Shown: piece by piece, positions 27,831 to 36,324 of the stretch
Numbering within the stretch: position 1 is the stretch's first letter
How the letters are laid out: each line of letters begins with the position of its first letter
Assembly (NCBI GenBank): GCA_024403855.1
Contig: JAKSRC010000006.1
Location: 20,236-84,235, forward strand
Length of the DNA stretch: 64,000 nt
Direction of reading: 5' to 3'
Origin: Saccharofermentans sp.
GTDB lineage: Bacteria > Bacillota > Clostridia > Saccharofermentanales > Saccharofermentanaceae
Made by a program: the position numbers and the translations under genes
The notes under the pieces: generated by a model
What the model was told of the DNA's origin: nothing
What the model saw: the letters and a program-made list of their open reading frames with translations, nothing else
Database searches by the model: none

Positions 27831-28448
27831 TCAAATAACGGAACTGTCGGTGTCGTCAATTACATTCCCGTTCTGTACATTTCTTTCAATAAAGTTCTCT
27901 TTTGCGTACTCCCAAATCGCTTCAGAACCTAAATGTGTTCTCTGATTGCGCTTCATTATCCAACTCTTCTTTACGGAATGTTCTTTCCATGTTTTTCCAT
28001 CTGTTGCATCATTTAATACAAGTGGCTGAACATTATCCATAGTTCTTGCAAACTTTGCTTCAGGAGTCTTCTGCTCTTCAAATTCAAGCCAGAGTGACTT
28101 CAGATATTCGCCCTGGTCTTCAGGCAAAATGCTGTAAAGTTTATCAGCTGCTTTCGCTTCGCGTTCAGCCTGCGTCTTCTTGGCTTCTTCATCATATGCG
28201 TAAGTGTCACCTGCATAGACTTCAACAAGATCATGGATAAGAAGCATAGTGATTGTCTTAAGAACATCTATATCTTCATTTGCATACTCTTTAAGAAGGA
28301 GCGTCATAATTGCCATATGCCATGCATGCTCTGCATCATTTTCGTGAGTCTCAGCATCAGTAATGTAATTCTGGCGTTTAATCAGCTTCTCTTTATCTAT
28401 TTCCCTGATAAACTCCATCTGTTTATTTAATCTTTCAGAATCAGCCAT
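27831..28448 (-). CDS. HD-domain phosphohydrolase (YfbR/HDDC2-like 5'-nucleotidase family)
   Basis: In 205 residues the metal ligands of an HD domain are visible: His in ETHENDAEHAWHMA (about 32-45), the HD doublet in MLLIHDLVEVYAGD (about 73), and a later Asp in RTMDNVQPL (about 137). The close spacing of HD followed by VEVYAGDT is typical of COG1896 enzymes, which act on 5'-deoxynucleoside monophosphates. The exact substrate is not clear. The gene is preceded by the tRNA-Val terminator and appears to be transcribed alone. Confidence 0.82.
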   Translation of the reverse strand: MADSERLNKQMEFIREIDKEKLIKRQNYITDAETHENDAEHAWHMAIMTLLLKEYANEDIDVLKTITMLLIHDLVEVYAGDTYAYDEEAKKTQAEREAKAADKLYSILPEDQGEYLKSLWLEFEEQKTPEAKFARTMDNVQPLVLNDATDGKTWKEHSVKKSWIMKRNQRTHLGSEAIWEYAKENFIERNVQNGNVIDDTDSSVI

Positions 28449-28476
28449 AACAATTACTCCATATACGTAATAAAAA

Positions 28477-28518
28477 ACACCTTCTGTAACTTTCCGAAAG
28501 TAGCGTTACAAAAGGTGT
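28477..28518 (-). terminator. Terminator of tRNA-Val
   Basis: A 14-base inverted repeat (28477-28490 with 28505-28518, one mismatch) is followed by six T residues on the minus strand, just past the tRNA 3' end. Confidence 0.85.
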
Positions 28519-28529
28519 ACCGTAGATAA

Positions 28530-28606
28530 TGGTGGATGCTACAGGACTCGAACCTGTGACCCCCTGCACGTCAAGCAGGTACTCTAGCCAGCTGAGCTAA
28601 GCATCC
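28530..28606 (-). tRNA. tRNA-Val (anticodon GAC)
   Basis: The minus strand gives a complete cloverleaf of 77 bases with a 7-bp acceptor (GGATGCT/AGCATCC), TAGCTCAG D-arm, anticodon stem CCTGC/GCAGG with loop TTGACGT (anticodon GAC), and T-arm ACAGG/CCTGT around TTCGAGT. The 3' CCA is encoded. Confidence 0.95.
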
Positions 28607-28621
28607 GTTTCGAACTTTGAA

Positions 28622-28650
28622 AGTATACATTGTTTTGCCGTTTTTGACAA
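28622..28650 (-). promoter_or_regulatory. Promoter of tRNA-Val
   Basis: TTGTCA (28650-28645) and TATACT (28627-28622) are separated by 17 bases on the minus strand, 15 bases before the tRNA. Confidence 0.85.
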
Positions 28651-28963
28651 TTAGGACTTTATATTTGTTTCTTGAACGACTTTATTAACAAATTGTTAAC
28701 TGAAATATTAATGATCGAATCCTTTTCGAAAAGGCGAAAACACAATTTTCCAAGTGAATTTCTCATGTTCATTTGATTTTTAACCTCCCGAAAAGCCCTA
28801 TTTCAATGCGTTTTTGTGCTTTTTGAGACAAAATGCACAAAAGGTTAACAGAGTGATTGTTCACTTAGTCAAAATGGACAAAATTATGAAAAATATGAAC
28901 ACAATGTGAACTAACTATGATATATTTGTTTCATAAAATTCATTGCACATTGGGGAGGCAGTT
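28651..28963. other. Non-coding region with several inverted repeats before the prepilin gene
   Basis: No gene is seen. It holds a palindrome TTAACAA-A-TTGTTAA (28685-28699) and a hairpin with arms TTTTGTGC (28812-28819) and GCACAAAA (28835-28842). GTTCAC and GTGAAC face each other around 28859-28910. GGGGAGG lies 5 bases before the prepilin ATG, and a TATGAT near 28916 could be its -10. Confidence 0.6.
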
Positions 28964-29170
28964 ATGAGAAGAATTGGAAAGACACGTAAAGGATTTACTC
29001 TTGTTGAAATGGTATTGGTTATTGCCATCATCGTTATTCTCGCAGGAGTTCTTGTAATCGGAATTGGTTCCTACCTCAATAAGGCAAAAGCTGCTACTTC
29101 TTCTGTAACTGATCATAACAGTTCTGTAGAGTTCCTCAATTCTGAGATCGACTATCAGTTGTCCAACTGA
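28964..29170 (+). CDS. Small type IV prepilin-like protein
   Basis: The 68 residues read as a class III signal with a basic leader and the prepilin-peptidase site G-FTLVEMVLVIAIIVILAG, the Glu at +5 included. A short helix and a small polar tail follow (KAKAATSSVTDHNSSVEFLN). The start at 28964 is supported by GGGGAGG; an upstream in-frame ATG adds seven residues without a site. The mature part is shorter than most pilins, so it may be a minor pilin, a pseudopilin or a shortened gene. No prepilin peptidase, assembly ATPase or other pilin is in the window. It ends at a bidirectional terminator. Confidence 0.82.
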   Translation: MRRIGKTRKGFTLVEMVLVIAIIVILAGVLVIGIGSYLNKAKAATSSVTDHNSSVEFLNSEIDYQLSN

Positions 29171-29252
29171 GTTTAAATTGACTTTTAGAGTATTTGACCT
29201 GTCTCAAGGGTGACCAGACATCAAAACCTCTAACCATAAAAGTGAAGCACAG

Positions 29253-29285
29253 CAAAAGACCTCCCTGAATCAGGGAGGTCTTTTG
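29253..29285. terminator. Bidirectional terminator between the prepilin and EEP genes
   Basis: A near-perfect 15-bp stem (29253-29267 with 29271-29285) with a three-base loop, A-rich before and T-rich after, serves both converging genes. Confidence 0.9.
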
Positions 29286-29304
29286 TTAATTATCTGAATC
29301 TCAA

Positions 29305-30369
29305 TTATTGGAGCGTTACTTTCAGAACCTGCGGATTGTGGTCACTGTTAACAAAACCCAGATCCTTAACTTCATATGAATCTACTCGGATATTTTTCGA
29401 GATGATGAATCCATCGATTATGTAGTACTGCAAAACGTCCTCATTGCCGACAAGCGGTTTATAAAGAGATCTGCAGGAAGCGACATTCGGATCCATCAGG
29501 AACTGGAAATCATTTTCGAATGAAGATACATCCATAAAAGCCGGCTGCCACTGCTTGGGATATACCTGATACTTATTTTCAGTATTGGAGAAACGCTGGT
29601 TAAAATCGCCGCCTGCGATAACATAATTGCCCTTTGCTGTTTCTTCACGGAAAACATCCATAAGCATCTGAGCCTGAAGCACCTTACCCTCACCGTCATC
29701 AAAAGCTTCAAGATGAAGATTTACTATAACGAGCTCTTTTCCGCCTTCAACAGGAATTCTTGTAATGAGAAGGCATCTCTTAAGATTGAATGTCCTGATC
29801 GGCCAGGAGAACGGGTTCGGAAGCTGCAATCTCGTTGCCGAAGAAGAAGGATATTTACTGAAAGTCGCCAGACCGGAATCAATCTTTCCCATAGGAGGAA
29901 CCGGAATCGGCGCATATTCGACCTTAAAATTATTAGCAAAAGCACTATTGTTGAATCCAAGATTTTCAAATAATAATGGTTCATTTGTGTGATAGCTTCT
30001 ATCGCTGTCGATATCGATTTCCTGGAACAGGACGATATCAGGATTCTGCGCTTTGACTTCACTTACGATGGCATTAAGATTTGCCTGAACTCTTTCCTCA
30101 TCTGCGGAATAGACCATCTTACCGCCGTCCATGAAGAAATCAGCATTATTTCCCAAAGCACCGTAACCGATATTCCATGTGCTGATATTGATAGAATCGC
30201 CGACAGCAAGGCTCTTTGCTTCGCCTTCCAACGCTTTAATCTGGATGTCTGCTGTATCTTCCGGTCTATATTCAACAATCGTAAGCCATACAAGAAGTCC
30301 TGCCAAAAGAAATACAAGAACGAGTAACACGGCAAGGACTGCCTTCAAAATCTTTTTCGCTACTTTCAT
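29305..30369 (-). CDS. Membrane-anchored endonuclease/exonuclease/phosphatase-family hydrolase
   Basis: The 354 residues begin with a basic stretch and one helix (about 8-30). An extracytoplasmic EEP domain follows: NISTWNIGYGALG (about 61), metal-binding Glu in VLFQEIDIDS (about 115), VNLHLEAFD (about 218), GDFNQRFS (about 254) and SDHNPQVLKV at the end. These are the DNase I/sphingomyelinase-like catalytic residues, and all are present. The family includes nucleases and phosphodiesterases of lipids; a membrane-held outside location favours a phospholipid or polymer substrate, but this is inference. ATG at 30369 follows GAGGTG; the longest frame adds two residues. Confidence 0.85.
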   Translation of the reverse strand: MKVAKKILKAVLAVLLVLVFLLAGLLVWLTIVEYRPEDTADIQIKALEGEAKSLAVGDSINISTWNIGYGALGNNADFFMDGGKMVYSADEERVQANLNAIVSEVKAQNPDIVLFQEIDIDSDRSYHTNEPLLFENLGFNNSAFANNFKVEYAPIPVPPMGKIDSGLATFSKYPSSSATRLQLPNPFSWPIRTFNLKRCLLITRIPVEGGKELVIVNLHLEAFDDGEGKVLQAQMLMDVFREETAKGNYVIAGGDFNQRFSNTENKYQVYPKQWQPAFMDVSSFENDFQFLMDPNVASCRSLYKPLVGNEDVLQYYIIDGFIISKNIRVDSYEVKDLGFVNSDHNPQVLKVTLQ

Positions 30370-30454
30370 ATCCACCTCAAAAGTTATTTCTGCTTCGAAT
30401 CAATTATAAACTAAACATCCAATATCAAATAGGAAAAACATGGACAAATCAAAA

Positions 30455-30478
30455 CCACCCGCTTGATCAAACGGGTGG
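30455..30478 (-). terminator. Terminator of the first two-component system
   Basis: A 7-bp GC-rich stem (CCACCCG with CGGGTGG, 30455-30461 and 30472-30478) is followed by TTTTGATTTG on the minus strand. Confidence 0.8.
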
Positions 30479-30519
30479 CTTCGTTAGTATCTTTAGTAAT
30501 ACAGAGTTGCAGCAGCTTA

Positions 30520-32190
30520 TTATGCTATAGGTTTCTTCCCTGCACGAACGACAAAAACGCCGTCCTTCAAAGAAGTATTAAGGTGCAACTTGTGCTGCTC
30601 GAAAATTCTTCCTGCAATGGCAAGACCTGTTCCGGGTGTGAATTTGGAAGCTTCGGCCATATTCGTTACAGTGAATTCGTTTGAATTAATATCTACTACA
30701 ACCTCCGAATCAGCAATCTTATACTTTTCTGCATTATCGATCAGGCAGAACAACGCTGTTTTGAAATATTCCTCATCCATCTTAAGTGTCATGTCGCCCG
30801 TAATGGTAACCTTAGCGTTGAGCTTTTCAGCAACTTCACCGACGCACTTTCTGACAGAAGCACTAACATACTTTCTGTCGTTCTTTTCAGCTGTCTTAAG
30901 AATTGCTTCGATATCCTTATTCATCTCGAAAGTCTTTTCGAGAATACGGTCAGCATAAGCATTCTTCGCGGAAACATCTTCAACATCCTTAAGGTTTTCA
31001 GCGTAGCCGCCGAGGATCTGCAAAGGCGTCTTCATATTGTGTGCAAGAGAATCGATGAGACTATTCTTATATACATTATTCTCATAAGCTTTCTTGTACT
31101 GGTTATAAGGGATAAGTGCAGTAAGCAAAGAGATTCCTACCGCAAGGATCAGAAGGACCAATGCAAGAATGATCAGTGCAGGCATAAAATAGTCCTCAAA
31201 CGAAGCTGTTTTTACAACATACTCCAAAATGTATCTGTTGCCTTCGATTACAAGAAGCTTTACAGCACCCTGAGTTAAAGTATGGTCGGCTGCAGTTCTT
31301 CCGTAAAGGAATTTTTCTTCAACAAGCGGATTAGATAATCTGCCCGGTTCTTCGACATATGCTTCAAGATCTGAAATACTGTTTGCACGTAAAAGAAGCT
31401 TTTGCTCATCCAAAAACTCATCCGGACGAGCGACTCTTGGATAAACTGATCCACCGATATCAAGGTTTGCGCCGTAAGAAGCGTATAAATCGGCTTTTGA
31501 AGGATCTGTAAAATCCCACGATTTAACTGAAAGGCCCTTTTCATTCAAATTAGAATCAACCACAACAACTTTACCAATGTGGTAAGTATCACCATCGATA
31601 TAATATGTCTGGATCAATGGAGCATTGAACTGTGTGGTACCACAAAACGCTGCTGCTCCGGCAAACAGATAATCATAAAGATAGGACTTTGTTACGCCAA
31701 CTAAAAGCCAGCTGTTGGACGTTCCCCTATTCTCAACACGTTCCATTTTGTTTATCTCATCACATTTTTTATATGAGATTGTCCACTCACCGTTTCTGGC
31801 ATTGGTGGATGCTGAACCCTGAGCCAGAAGTTCTTCGTTATCTGTTATATAAATCCATTCACGAGCGCCACCGTGTTCAATCGGATAGACATCGTATCTT
31901 GTCTCATAAAGGTCTTCAAAACTTCCGTCATCATTTACCTTCGCTATCCTGACATAATCAGTTGTATATATATTACTGAAGATATCAACAAAGGTATAAT
32001 CATGGCGACCCTGATCAACAGTCCTTAATACTTGCTCATATCTATCGCCTAGGAAATCAAATCCCTCGCTTATCGCTGAATCATATTTGTCCTTCCAACC
32101 ACTTACTACAATTGTAAAAACAACCAATGCAGCCAGAACACATGCCAATAATCTGATAAGCCAGAAATTCACAAAACTCTTTCTCTTCAT
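30520..32190 (-). CDS. Membrane sensor histidine kinase
   Basis: The 556 residues have a helix at about 12-28, a large extracytoplasmic domain (about 30-330), and a second helix (about 335-360). The HisKA segment LIDSLAHNMKTPLQILGGY follows, with phospho-His at about 389. The ATPase region has an N-box LIDNAEKYK (about 490) and a G2-type GTGLAIAGRIFEQH (about 525). The G1 box DxGxG is replaced by VTNMAEA, a variant seen in some kinases. The start at 32190 (MKRKSFVNF) is eight bases after AAGGAGA. The response regulator gene precedes it by 15 bases, so they form a pair of unknown signal. Confidence 0.88.
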   Translation of the reverse strand: MKRKSFVNFWLIRLLACVLAALVVFTIVVSGWKDKYDSAISEGFDFLGDRYEQVLRTVDQGRHDYTFVDIFSNIYTTDYVRIAKVNDDGSFEDLYETRYDVYPIEHGGAREWIYITDNEELLAQGSASTNARNGEWTISYKKCDEINKMERVENRGTSNSWLLVGVTKSYLYDYLFAGAAAFCGTTQFNAPLIQTYYIDGDTYHIGKVVVVDSNLNEKGLSVKSWDFTDPSKADLYASYGANLDIGGSVYPRVARPDEFLDEQKLLLRANSISDLEAYVEEPGRLSNPLVEEKFLYGRTAADHTLTQGAVKLLVIEGNRYILEYVVKTASFEDYFMPALIILALVLLILAVGISLLTALIPYNQYKKAYENNVYKNSLIDSLAHNMKTPLQILGGYAENLKDVEDVSAKNAYADRILEKTFEMNKDIEAILKTAEKNDRKYVSASVRKCVGEVAEKLNAKVTITGDMTLKMDEEYFKTALFCLIDNAEKYKIADSEVVVDINSNEFTVTNMAEASKFTPGTGLAIAGRIFEQHKLHLNTSLKDGVFVVRAGKKPIA

Positions 32191-32205
32191 TTGCAATCTC
32201 TCCTT

Positions 32206-32874
32206 TTAATCGAATCTGTATCCGACTCCGATGAGAGTCTTGATACGAGATCCCTCTTTACCGAGTTTGTGACGGAGATTTTTTACACGGTTATCGATGA
32301 CTCTTTCTGAAGTATACATGTCATCATTCCAGGCAACTGCCAGAAGCAGTTTTCTTGTGATAGCAACGCCCGGATGCTTAAGCATATACATCAGGATCTG
32401 ATATTCCTTAGGCGGCAGCTCAACGACTTCACCTGCAACCTTTACCTCAAGCTTTACAGGATCAATCGCTATATTGCCATTTTCGATCACTTTACGCTGC
32501 TCAGTATCTGAAGACGTACGTTCCAAAAGAGCGAGCAGTTTGCTGTACAGAACTGCAATAGAAAAAGGCTTAACGATGTAATCATCTGCTCCGAGCTCAT
32601 AGCCATAGAGAATATCTTCCTCTCTGACTTTTCCTGTCAGAAAAACTACCGGAATATCAGACTTCTTTCTGATAATCCTGCAGAGTTCGAATCCATCAAG
32701 TCCGGGCATCATAATATCAAGCACGATAAGATCGTAAGATTCGTTAAGGAACTTGGTAAGGCCTATATTCCCATCCTCAGCAAAATCTAACGCAATCTTG
32801 TCACGTCTTGCGAAATAATCTCCGATTACCTGCCTTATCTGGCTATCATCTTCAACAATCAATACCCTGTACAT
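32206..32874 (-). CDS. OmpR/PhoB-family response regulator
   Basis: The 222 residues carry a receiver domain (phospho-Asp in LIVLDIMMPGLDG, about 52; Thr in VFLTGK; Lys in DDYIVKPFS) and a winged-helix DNA-binding domain (about 130-222; YQILMYMLKHPG, RVIDNRVKNLRHKLG, GVGYRFD). All conserved phosphorylation residues are present. It is transcribed ahead of its partner kinase. The target genes are unknown; the ATP-grasp/transglutaminase genes end 80 bases upstream and are one possibility. Confidence 0.93.
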   Translation of the reverse strand: MYRVLIVEDDSQIRQVIGDYFARRDKIALDFAEDGNIGLTKFLNESYDLIVLDIMMPGLDGFELCRIIRKKSDIPVVFLTGKVREEDILYGYELGADDYIVKPFSIAVLYSKLLALLERTSSDTEQRKVIENGNIAIDPVKLEVKVAGEVVELPPKEYQILMYMLKHPGVAITRKLLLAVAWNDDMYTSERVIDNRVKNLRHKLGKEGSRIKTLIGVGYRFD

Positions 32875-32954
32875 GAATTTCCTCCGTCAAGAGAATATTA
32901 CAAGTACAGTGTATCGTTCGTGTATCAATTTGCAAATTTTAAATATTCAGACAA

Positions 32955-33887
32955 TCAGATATCTGTAACAAGCTTGAAAACAGCCGTATTCGCATAAGTA
33001 AGCGGATCCGTATGCATGAAGAAAACTTTCGAATCAACAGGCGCATACAATGTTTCCATCAAGGTTCCTTCATAAGGATGAACAATATTTGCGAGCGGAG
33101 TTCCTTCTTCTACAGTCTCACCAACTGATACAAGAGGTTCGAAAATTCCTGATTTGGCAGTACGAACACTTACCATATCCGTGTCAGCAATCACTTTAGA
33201 TTCTTTTTTAATGCTTCCCGCCTGATACTTAACGATTCCAAGCGCTGACAAGAATTTCATAACGCTGAGAACTGACTGGCCTGCAGACTTTCGATCAATC
33301 GTCGTTGTGGAAGTGGTATAGAAGCTGAACGCTTCGGTGTCCCATACCTGCCAGTTGTAATTCAATGTCGTAGTATCATACGGTCTGACTTTTCTAAGCA
33401 CCACATACGGCATTTCAAACTTAAGAGCAGTTTCGATTTTGCTGTATCCTTCATCCATCATTCGCACATGCGGGATAAATTCGCCAGGCATATAGAAAGA
33501 TGTGAATTGAATACCGTACTTATAATCCATAATCTCCTTGAATACGCCGTCAGCAATTCTCTGTGTCGTCTCACCCAGATCATAACCAGGGAACATACGG
33601 TTAATATCAGTATTATCAATTGGCCAGAAACGCTTCTGGATATTTAATGAATACGGATTGCAGCTCGGGATAATGAGGATCTTGTGTCCCGCAGTAATTC
33701 TTCCCTCTTCTTCAAGCTGTTGAAACTTCTTTACAAGCTGCGAACAGCAGTATAACTGCTGCACCTCATTACCACGCATTGTACCCACAATACAAACGCT
33801 TTTCTTGCCTTTACCAAACTCATATCCGGTTACACGGAAATTATCACGGTATAAACCTTTTAATTCATAAATAACTTTCTTTTTCAT
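32955..33887 (-). CDS. Aspartoacylase/succinylglutamate desuccinylase-like protein without zinc ligands
   Basis: The 310 residues follow the AstE/AspA fold: KSVCIVGTMRGNEVQQL (about 29), IPSCNPYSLNIQKRFW (about 80), DINRMFPGYD (about 99), and a C-terminal barrel with GIFEPLVSVGETVEEGTPLANI (about 240). In the neighbouring paralogue the metal motif is GIHGDE with a later DIHAS and the catalytic VVEMG. Here these are TMRGNE, QFTSF and FYTTST, so both His ligands and the catalytic Glu are gone. The protein should not be an active zinc hydrolase. It overlaps the paralogue's stop by four bases (ATGA), which suggests a heteromeric partner or a substrate-binding role. Confidence 0.82.
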   Translation of the reverse strand: MKKKVIYELKGLYRDNFRVTGYEFGKGKKSVCIVGTMRGNEVQQLYCCSQLVKKFQQLEEEGRITAGHKILIIPSCNPYSLNIQKRFWPIDNTDINRMFPGYDLGETTQRIADGVFKEIMDYKYGIQFTSFYMPGEFIPHVRMMDEGYSKIETALKFEMPYVVLRKVRPYDTTTLNYNWQVWDTEAFSFYTTSTTTIDRKSAGQSVLSVMKFLSALGIVKYQAGSIKKESKVIADTDMVSVRTAKSGIFEPLVSVGETVEEGTPLANIVHPYEGTLMETLYAPVDSKVFFMHTDPLTYANTAVFKLVTDI

Positions 33888-34831
33888 TTCTTATAAGCCT
33901 CCTTTCGAAGAAGTCTTCCAACTAATGAACCTTCGTCAACAATTGGATACTCACGAATGGTAAACAAAATTCCATCCACAGGAGACTTAATCTCATCCAA
34001 CACTTTTCCGCTAAGCGGATCGATGATCTTTCCGATTACATCACCGGTTTTCAATTCCTCCCAATGATGAACTTCAGGAACGAACAGTCCGCCAACACTG
34101 GCATTCAAATAGCTGACATCATCCGGATCACTTGAAATGATCGGAGTTCTTGGCTTTTTGGTTTTTCCGGTCCATATTCCGAGTTTTTTCATCAAAGAGA
34201 AAATACCATCTGTTAACTGATTGCCATATTCCTTGGTAATACGCATTCCAACGCCCATCTCAACTACAAGACAGGGTGTACCGGTGCTATTCAAACTATA
34301 TGCAAATGTAGACTCTAAAACCGTACTGGCTCCATGAACCCAGACAAAATCTACATTAGACGCTTTAGCAAAAGGCACGAGCGTATCTTCATGCAATTCG
34401 TTAATTCGAATCTGCGGAATCTCAGTAAGGTAAATATTGCTGGCATGAATATCAATGACCAGATCAGAACCTGATACATCTTTCAGAATATCGGCCGCAA
34501 GGTATTCCGTCATATTTCCTTCTATATTTCCCGGAAACAAACGGTTCATATCCAAGTCAAATGCCGGGATACCTCTGGTAATAGAATCTATTCCAAGAGG
34601 ATTAATTGCAGGATAAATATCGACGATTCCCTTTAAATTTCCAAAAGCTTCCTCGATACGTCTTGCAACTTCAAAGCATACATATTGGCCTTCCAATTCA
34701 TCGCCATGAATTCCGGTAACAATACTTATTCGCTTCATTCCCTTTATTTTTTCTTTGGGTTGAATACGGCGTTTCTTAATCGCCAATGTCTCATCAACAG
34801 GAAGCCCTACTGATACCACCGTTTTAATCAT
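33884..34831 (-). CDS. Aspartoacylase/succinylglutamate desuccinylase-family zinc hydrolase
   Basis: The 315 residues contain an M14-like AspA/AstE catalytic domain. Zinc motif HxxE is seen in VTGIHGDELEGQ (about 41), the third ligand in LVIDIHASNIYL (about 133), and the catalytic Glu in LVVEMGVGM (about 190). The C-terminal domain (about 230-315) is a lipoyl-like barrel: ASVGGLFVPEVHHWEELKTGD. Family members remove an N-acyl group or a terminal amino acid from small amides. It follows the transglutaminase-like gene by 2 bases and overlaps the inactive paralogue, placing it in the ATP-grasp cluster, probably to process the ligase product. Confidence 0.85.
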   Translation of the reverse strand: MIKTVVSVGLPVDETLAIKKRRIQPKEKIKGMKRISIVTGIHGDELEGQYVCFEVARRIEEAFGNLKGIVDIYPAINPLGIDSITRGIPAFDLDMNRLFPGNIEGNMTEYLAADILKDVSGSDLVIDIHASNIYLTEIPQIRINELHEDTLVPFAKASNVDFVWVHGASTVLESTFAYSLNSTGTPCLVVEMGVGMRITKEYGNQLTDGIFSLMKKLGIWTGKTKKPRTPIISSDPDDVSYLNASVGGLFVPEVHHWEELKTGDVIGKIIDPLSGKVLDEIKSPVDGILFTIREYPIVDEGSLVGRLLRKEAYKK

Positions 34832-34833
34832 CT

Positions 34834-35631
34834 TTATAATCCTTTCTCCGTGTCCTTCACTCTAACATTAACGCTCTGCGTGTGAAGTCCGCCACCATGC
34901 ATGATTCCTCTGTTGATCATACAATCTCTTGCATCGCGGCCATGACCGATCTTGATATACTCATCATTTACCAGCTTATTATTCGCCGGATCTATTCCAT
35001 ACCACTTATTGTCGTCAAGGAACTCTACCCAGGCATGGCTCACCCCTTCACCGATAATAAATCCGGTTACATACCTGGCCGGAATTCCGGCCAAATGTAA
35101 TAACGATATCAAAATATGTGCGTAATCCTGGCACACCCCACAGCCCTGCTCAAATGCTTCCTCAGCATATGTGTCAATTTGTGTTGAGCCGGTTCGATAC
35201 TCAAAAGACTGAGACAGCAGTTTCATGATCTGAGTTGCTTTATCAAATGTACACGCATTTATGTCCTTTATCTTTTCGATATAGAAATCTCTAATTGCTT
35301 TACCCGCGACATTTAAGCCATGAGGATGTGCAAACACCATTGCCAGATTCTCATCTATGTCTTCCTCACAGTTCGACAATTCAGTGGTAGCAAAGCCATC
35401 AATTTCATAACGAAAAAACGTATGCGGTTTGAAGTTCGCGCCCCAAATCTGCGTATTATTAAAACCATCCTTGCCCCACTGATAACCAACATCGGGCTGC
35501 AAAGTTATTTTAATATCTTCGATCTTCTGTCTTAATGTATCTACAGGAATACACTTAATCGTAAAATTACAGGTAGAAACTTCGGTTGAATATTCAATCT
35601 GCATTTCATAAGTAAAATGAAGCTTCTTCAT
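34834..35631 (-). CDS. Transglutaminase-like cysteine protease/amidase
   Basis: The 265 residues have the beta-rich N-terminal region found before bacterial transglutaminase domains (about 1-140) and then the catalytic core. The triad is clear: Cys in GCGVCQDYAHIL (about 165), His in GVSHAWVEF (about 199) and Asp in WYGIDPANNK (about 213). COG1305 proteins of this sort act as peptidases or amidases. The start at 35631 (MKKLHFTYEM) is the first ATG after GAAGGG; GTG and TTG alternatives lie up to 12 bases earlier. Encoded with ATP-grasp and alpha-E genes it is a known genomic association, described as a predicted peptide-synthesis and cleavage system. Confidence 0.88.
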   Translation of the reverse strand: MKKLHFTYEMQIEYSTEVSTCNFTIKCIPVDTLRQKIEDIKITLQPDVGYQWGKDGFNNTQIWGANFKPHTFFRYEIDGFATTELSNCEEDIDENLAMVFAHPHGLNVAGKAIRDFYIEKIKDINACTFDKATQIMKLLSQSFEYRTGSTQIDTYAEEAFEQGCGVCQDYAHILISLLHLAGIPARYVTGFIIGEGVSHAWVEFLDDNKWYGIDPANNKLVNDEYIKIGHGRDARDCMINRGIMHGGGLHTQSVNVRVKDTEKGL

Positions 35632-35661
35632 AAGCAACGCCACCCTTCACCGTTTTCCATA

Positions 35662-36324
35662 TCAGAAAACGGTCTCTACCTCATTAACCACCTCGTAATA
35701 ATCAATACTATCTCCAGATACCAAATCAAGTATTCTCTGTAATTTCTCCTTATCATAATCTAATCCGCTTCGTTCAACACGAGGGATCATTCTATGAATC
35801 TCCCTGGAAATTTCTTTCTTTTCGACGCCGAGTCTTGCGTATAAGTCAATGCGTTCGATGCGCTTTCCTGCTTTGATGATATTTCTTATGTTCTGGCTGT
35901 CGATCAGATCATCAACCGTTCCATAAAACGCCATAATATTATCGTTAACCTTCTGCAATTCAATCAACGGTGACTTGCTGGTAGCTGCTTTATTCATTTC
36001 ATAAATAGCAAGCTGAATGTACGCAAGACATTCAGAACCAATGCTCTCACGAAGTACGATCGCATTATCGTATGCTCTGTTCAGGTTGCTGATAATTGAA
36101 TCTGACAGTTCAGCATCAAACGGATATCTTTTTACAAAATCATTCTTATCGCTATAAACATTAGGAATATCTATGCTTTTGCAAAAATCAACATAACTGT
36201 CTGCGATACCGTCAATCAAGCAGTCAAAGCTCTTCGAAAACATTCTGAGCGTCGTATATACGCGCTCCGTGTACCTTCCAAGCCAGTAAAGGCGGTCAGC
36301 CTGTTCTATCGAGATAATACCCAT
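35662..36324 (-). CDS. Alpha-E domain protein
   Basis: The 220-residue all-helical protein begins MGIISIEQADRLYWLGRYTERV, the mark of the alpha-E (COG2307/DUF403) family, with LYWLGRYxER near residue 12. The activity of this family is unknown; it nearly always occurs beside the circularly permuted ATP-grasp enzyme, or fused to it. It is shorter than the usual 300 or more residues, so a C-terminal part seems missing compared with many relatives. The start overlaps the ATP-grasp gene by 19 bases, which implies translational coupling and probably a complex. Confidence 0.87.
   Translation of the reverse strand: MGIISIEQADRLYWLGRYTERVYTTLRMFSKSFDCLIDGIADSYVDFCKSIDIPNVYSDKNDFVKRYPFDAELSDSIISNLNRAYDNAIVLRESIGSECLAYIQLAIYEMNKAATSKSPLIELQKVNDNIMAFYGTVDDLIDSQNIRNIIKAGKRIERIDLYARLGVEKKEISREIHRMIPRVERSGLDYDKEKLQRILDLVSGDSIDYYEVVNEVETVF

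Noticed and set aside
28800..28850. Hairpin upstream of the prepilin gene as a terminator
   Set aside because: It is flanked by A and T on both sides with no gene transcribing into it from close by.
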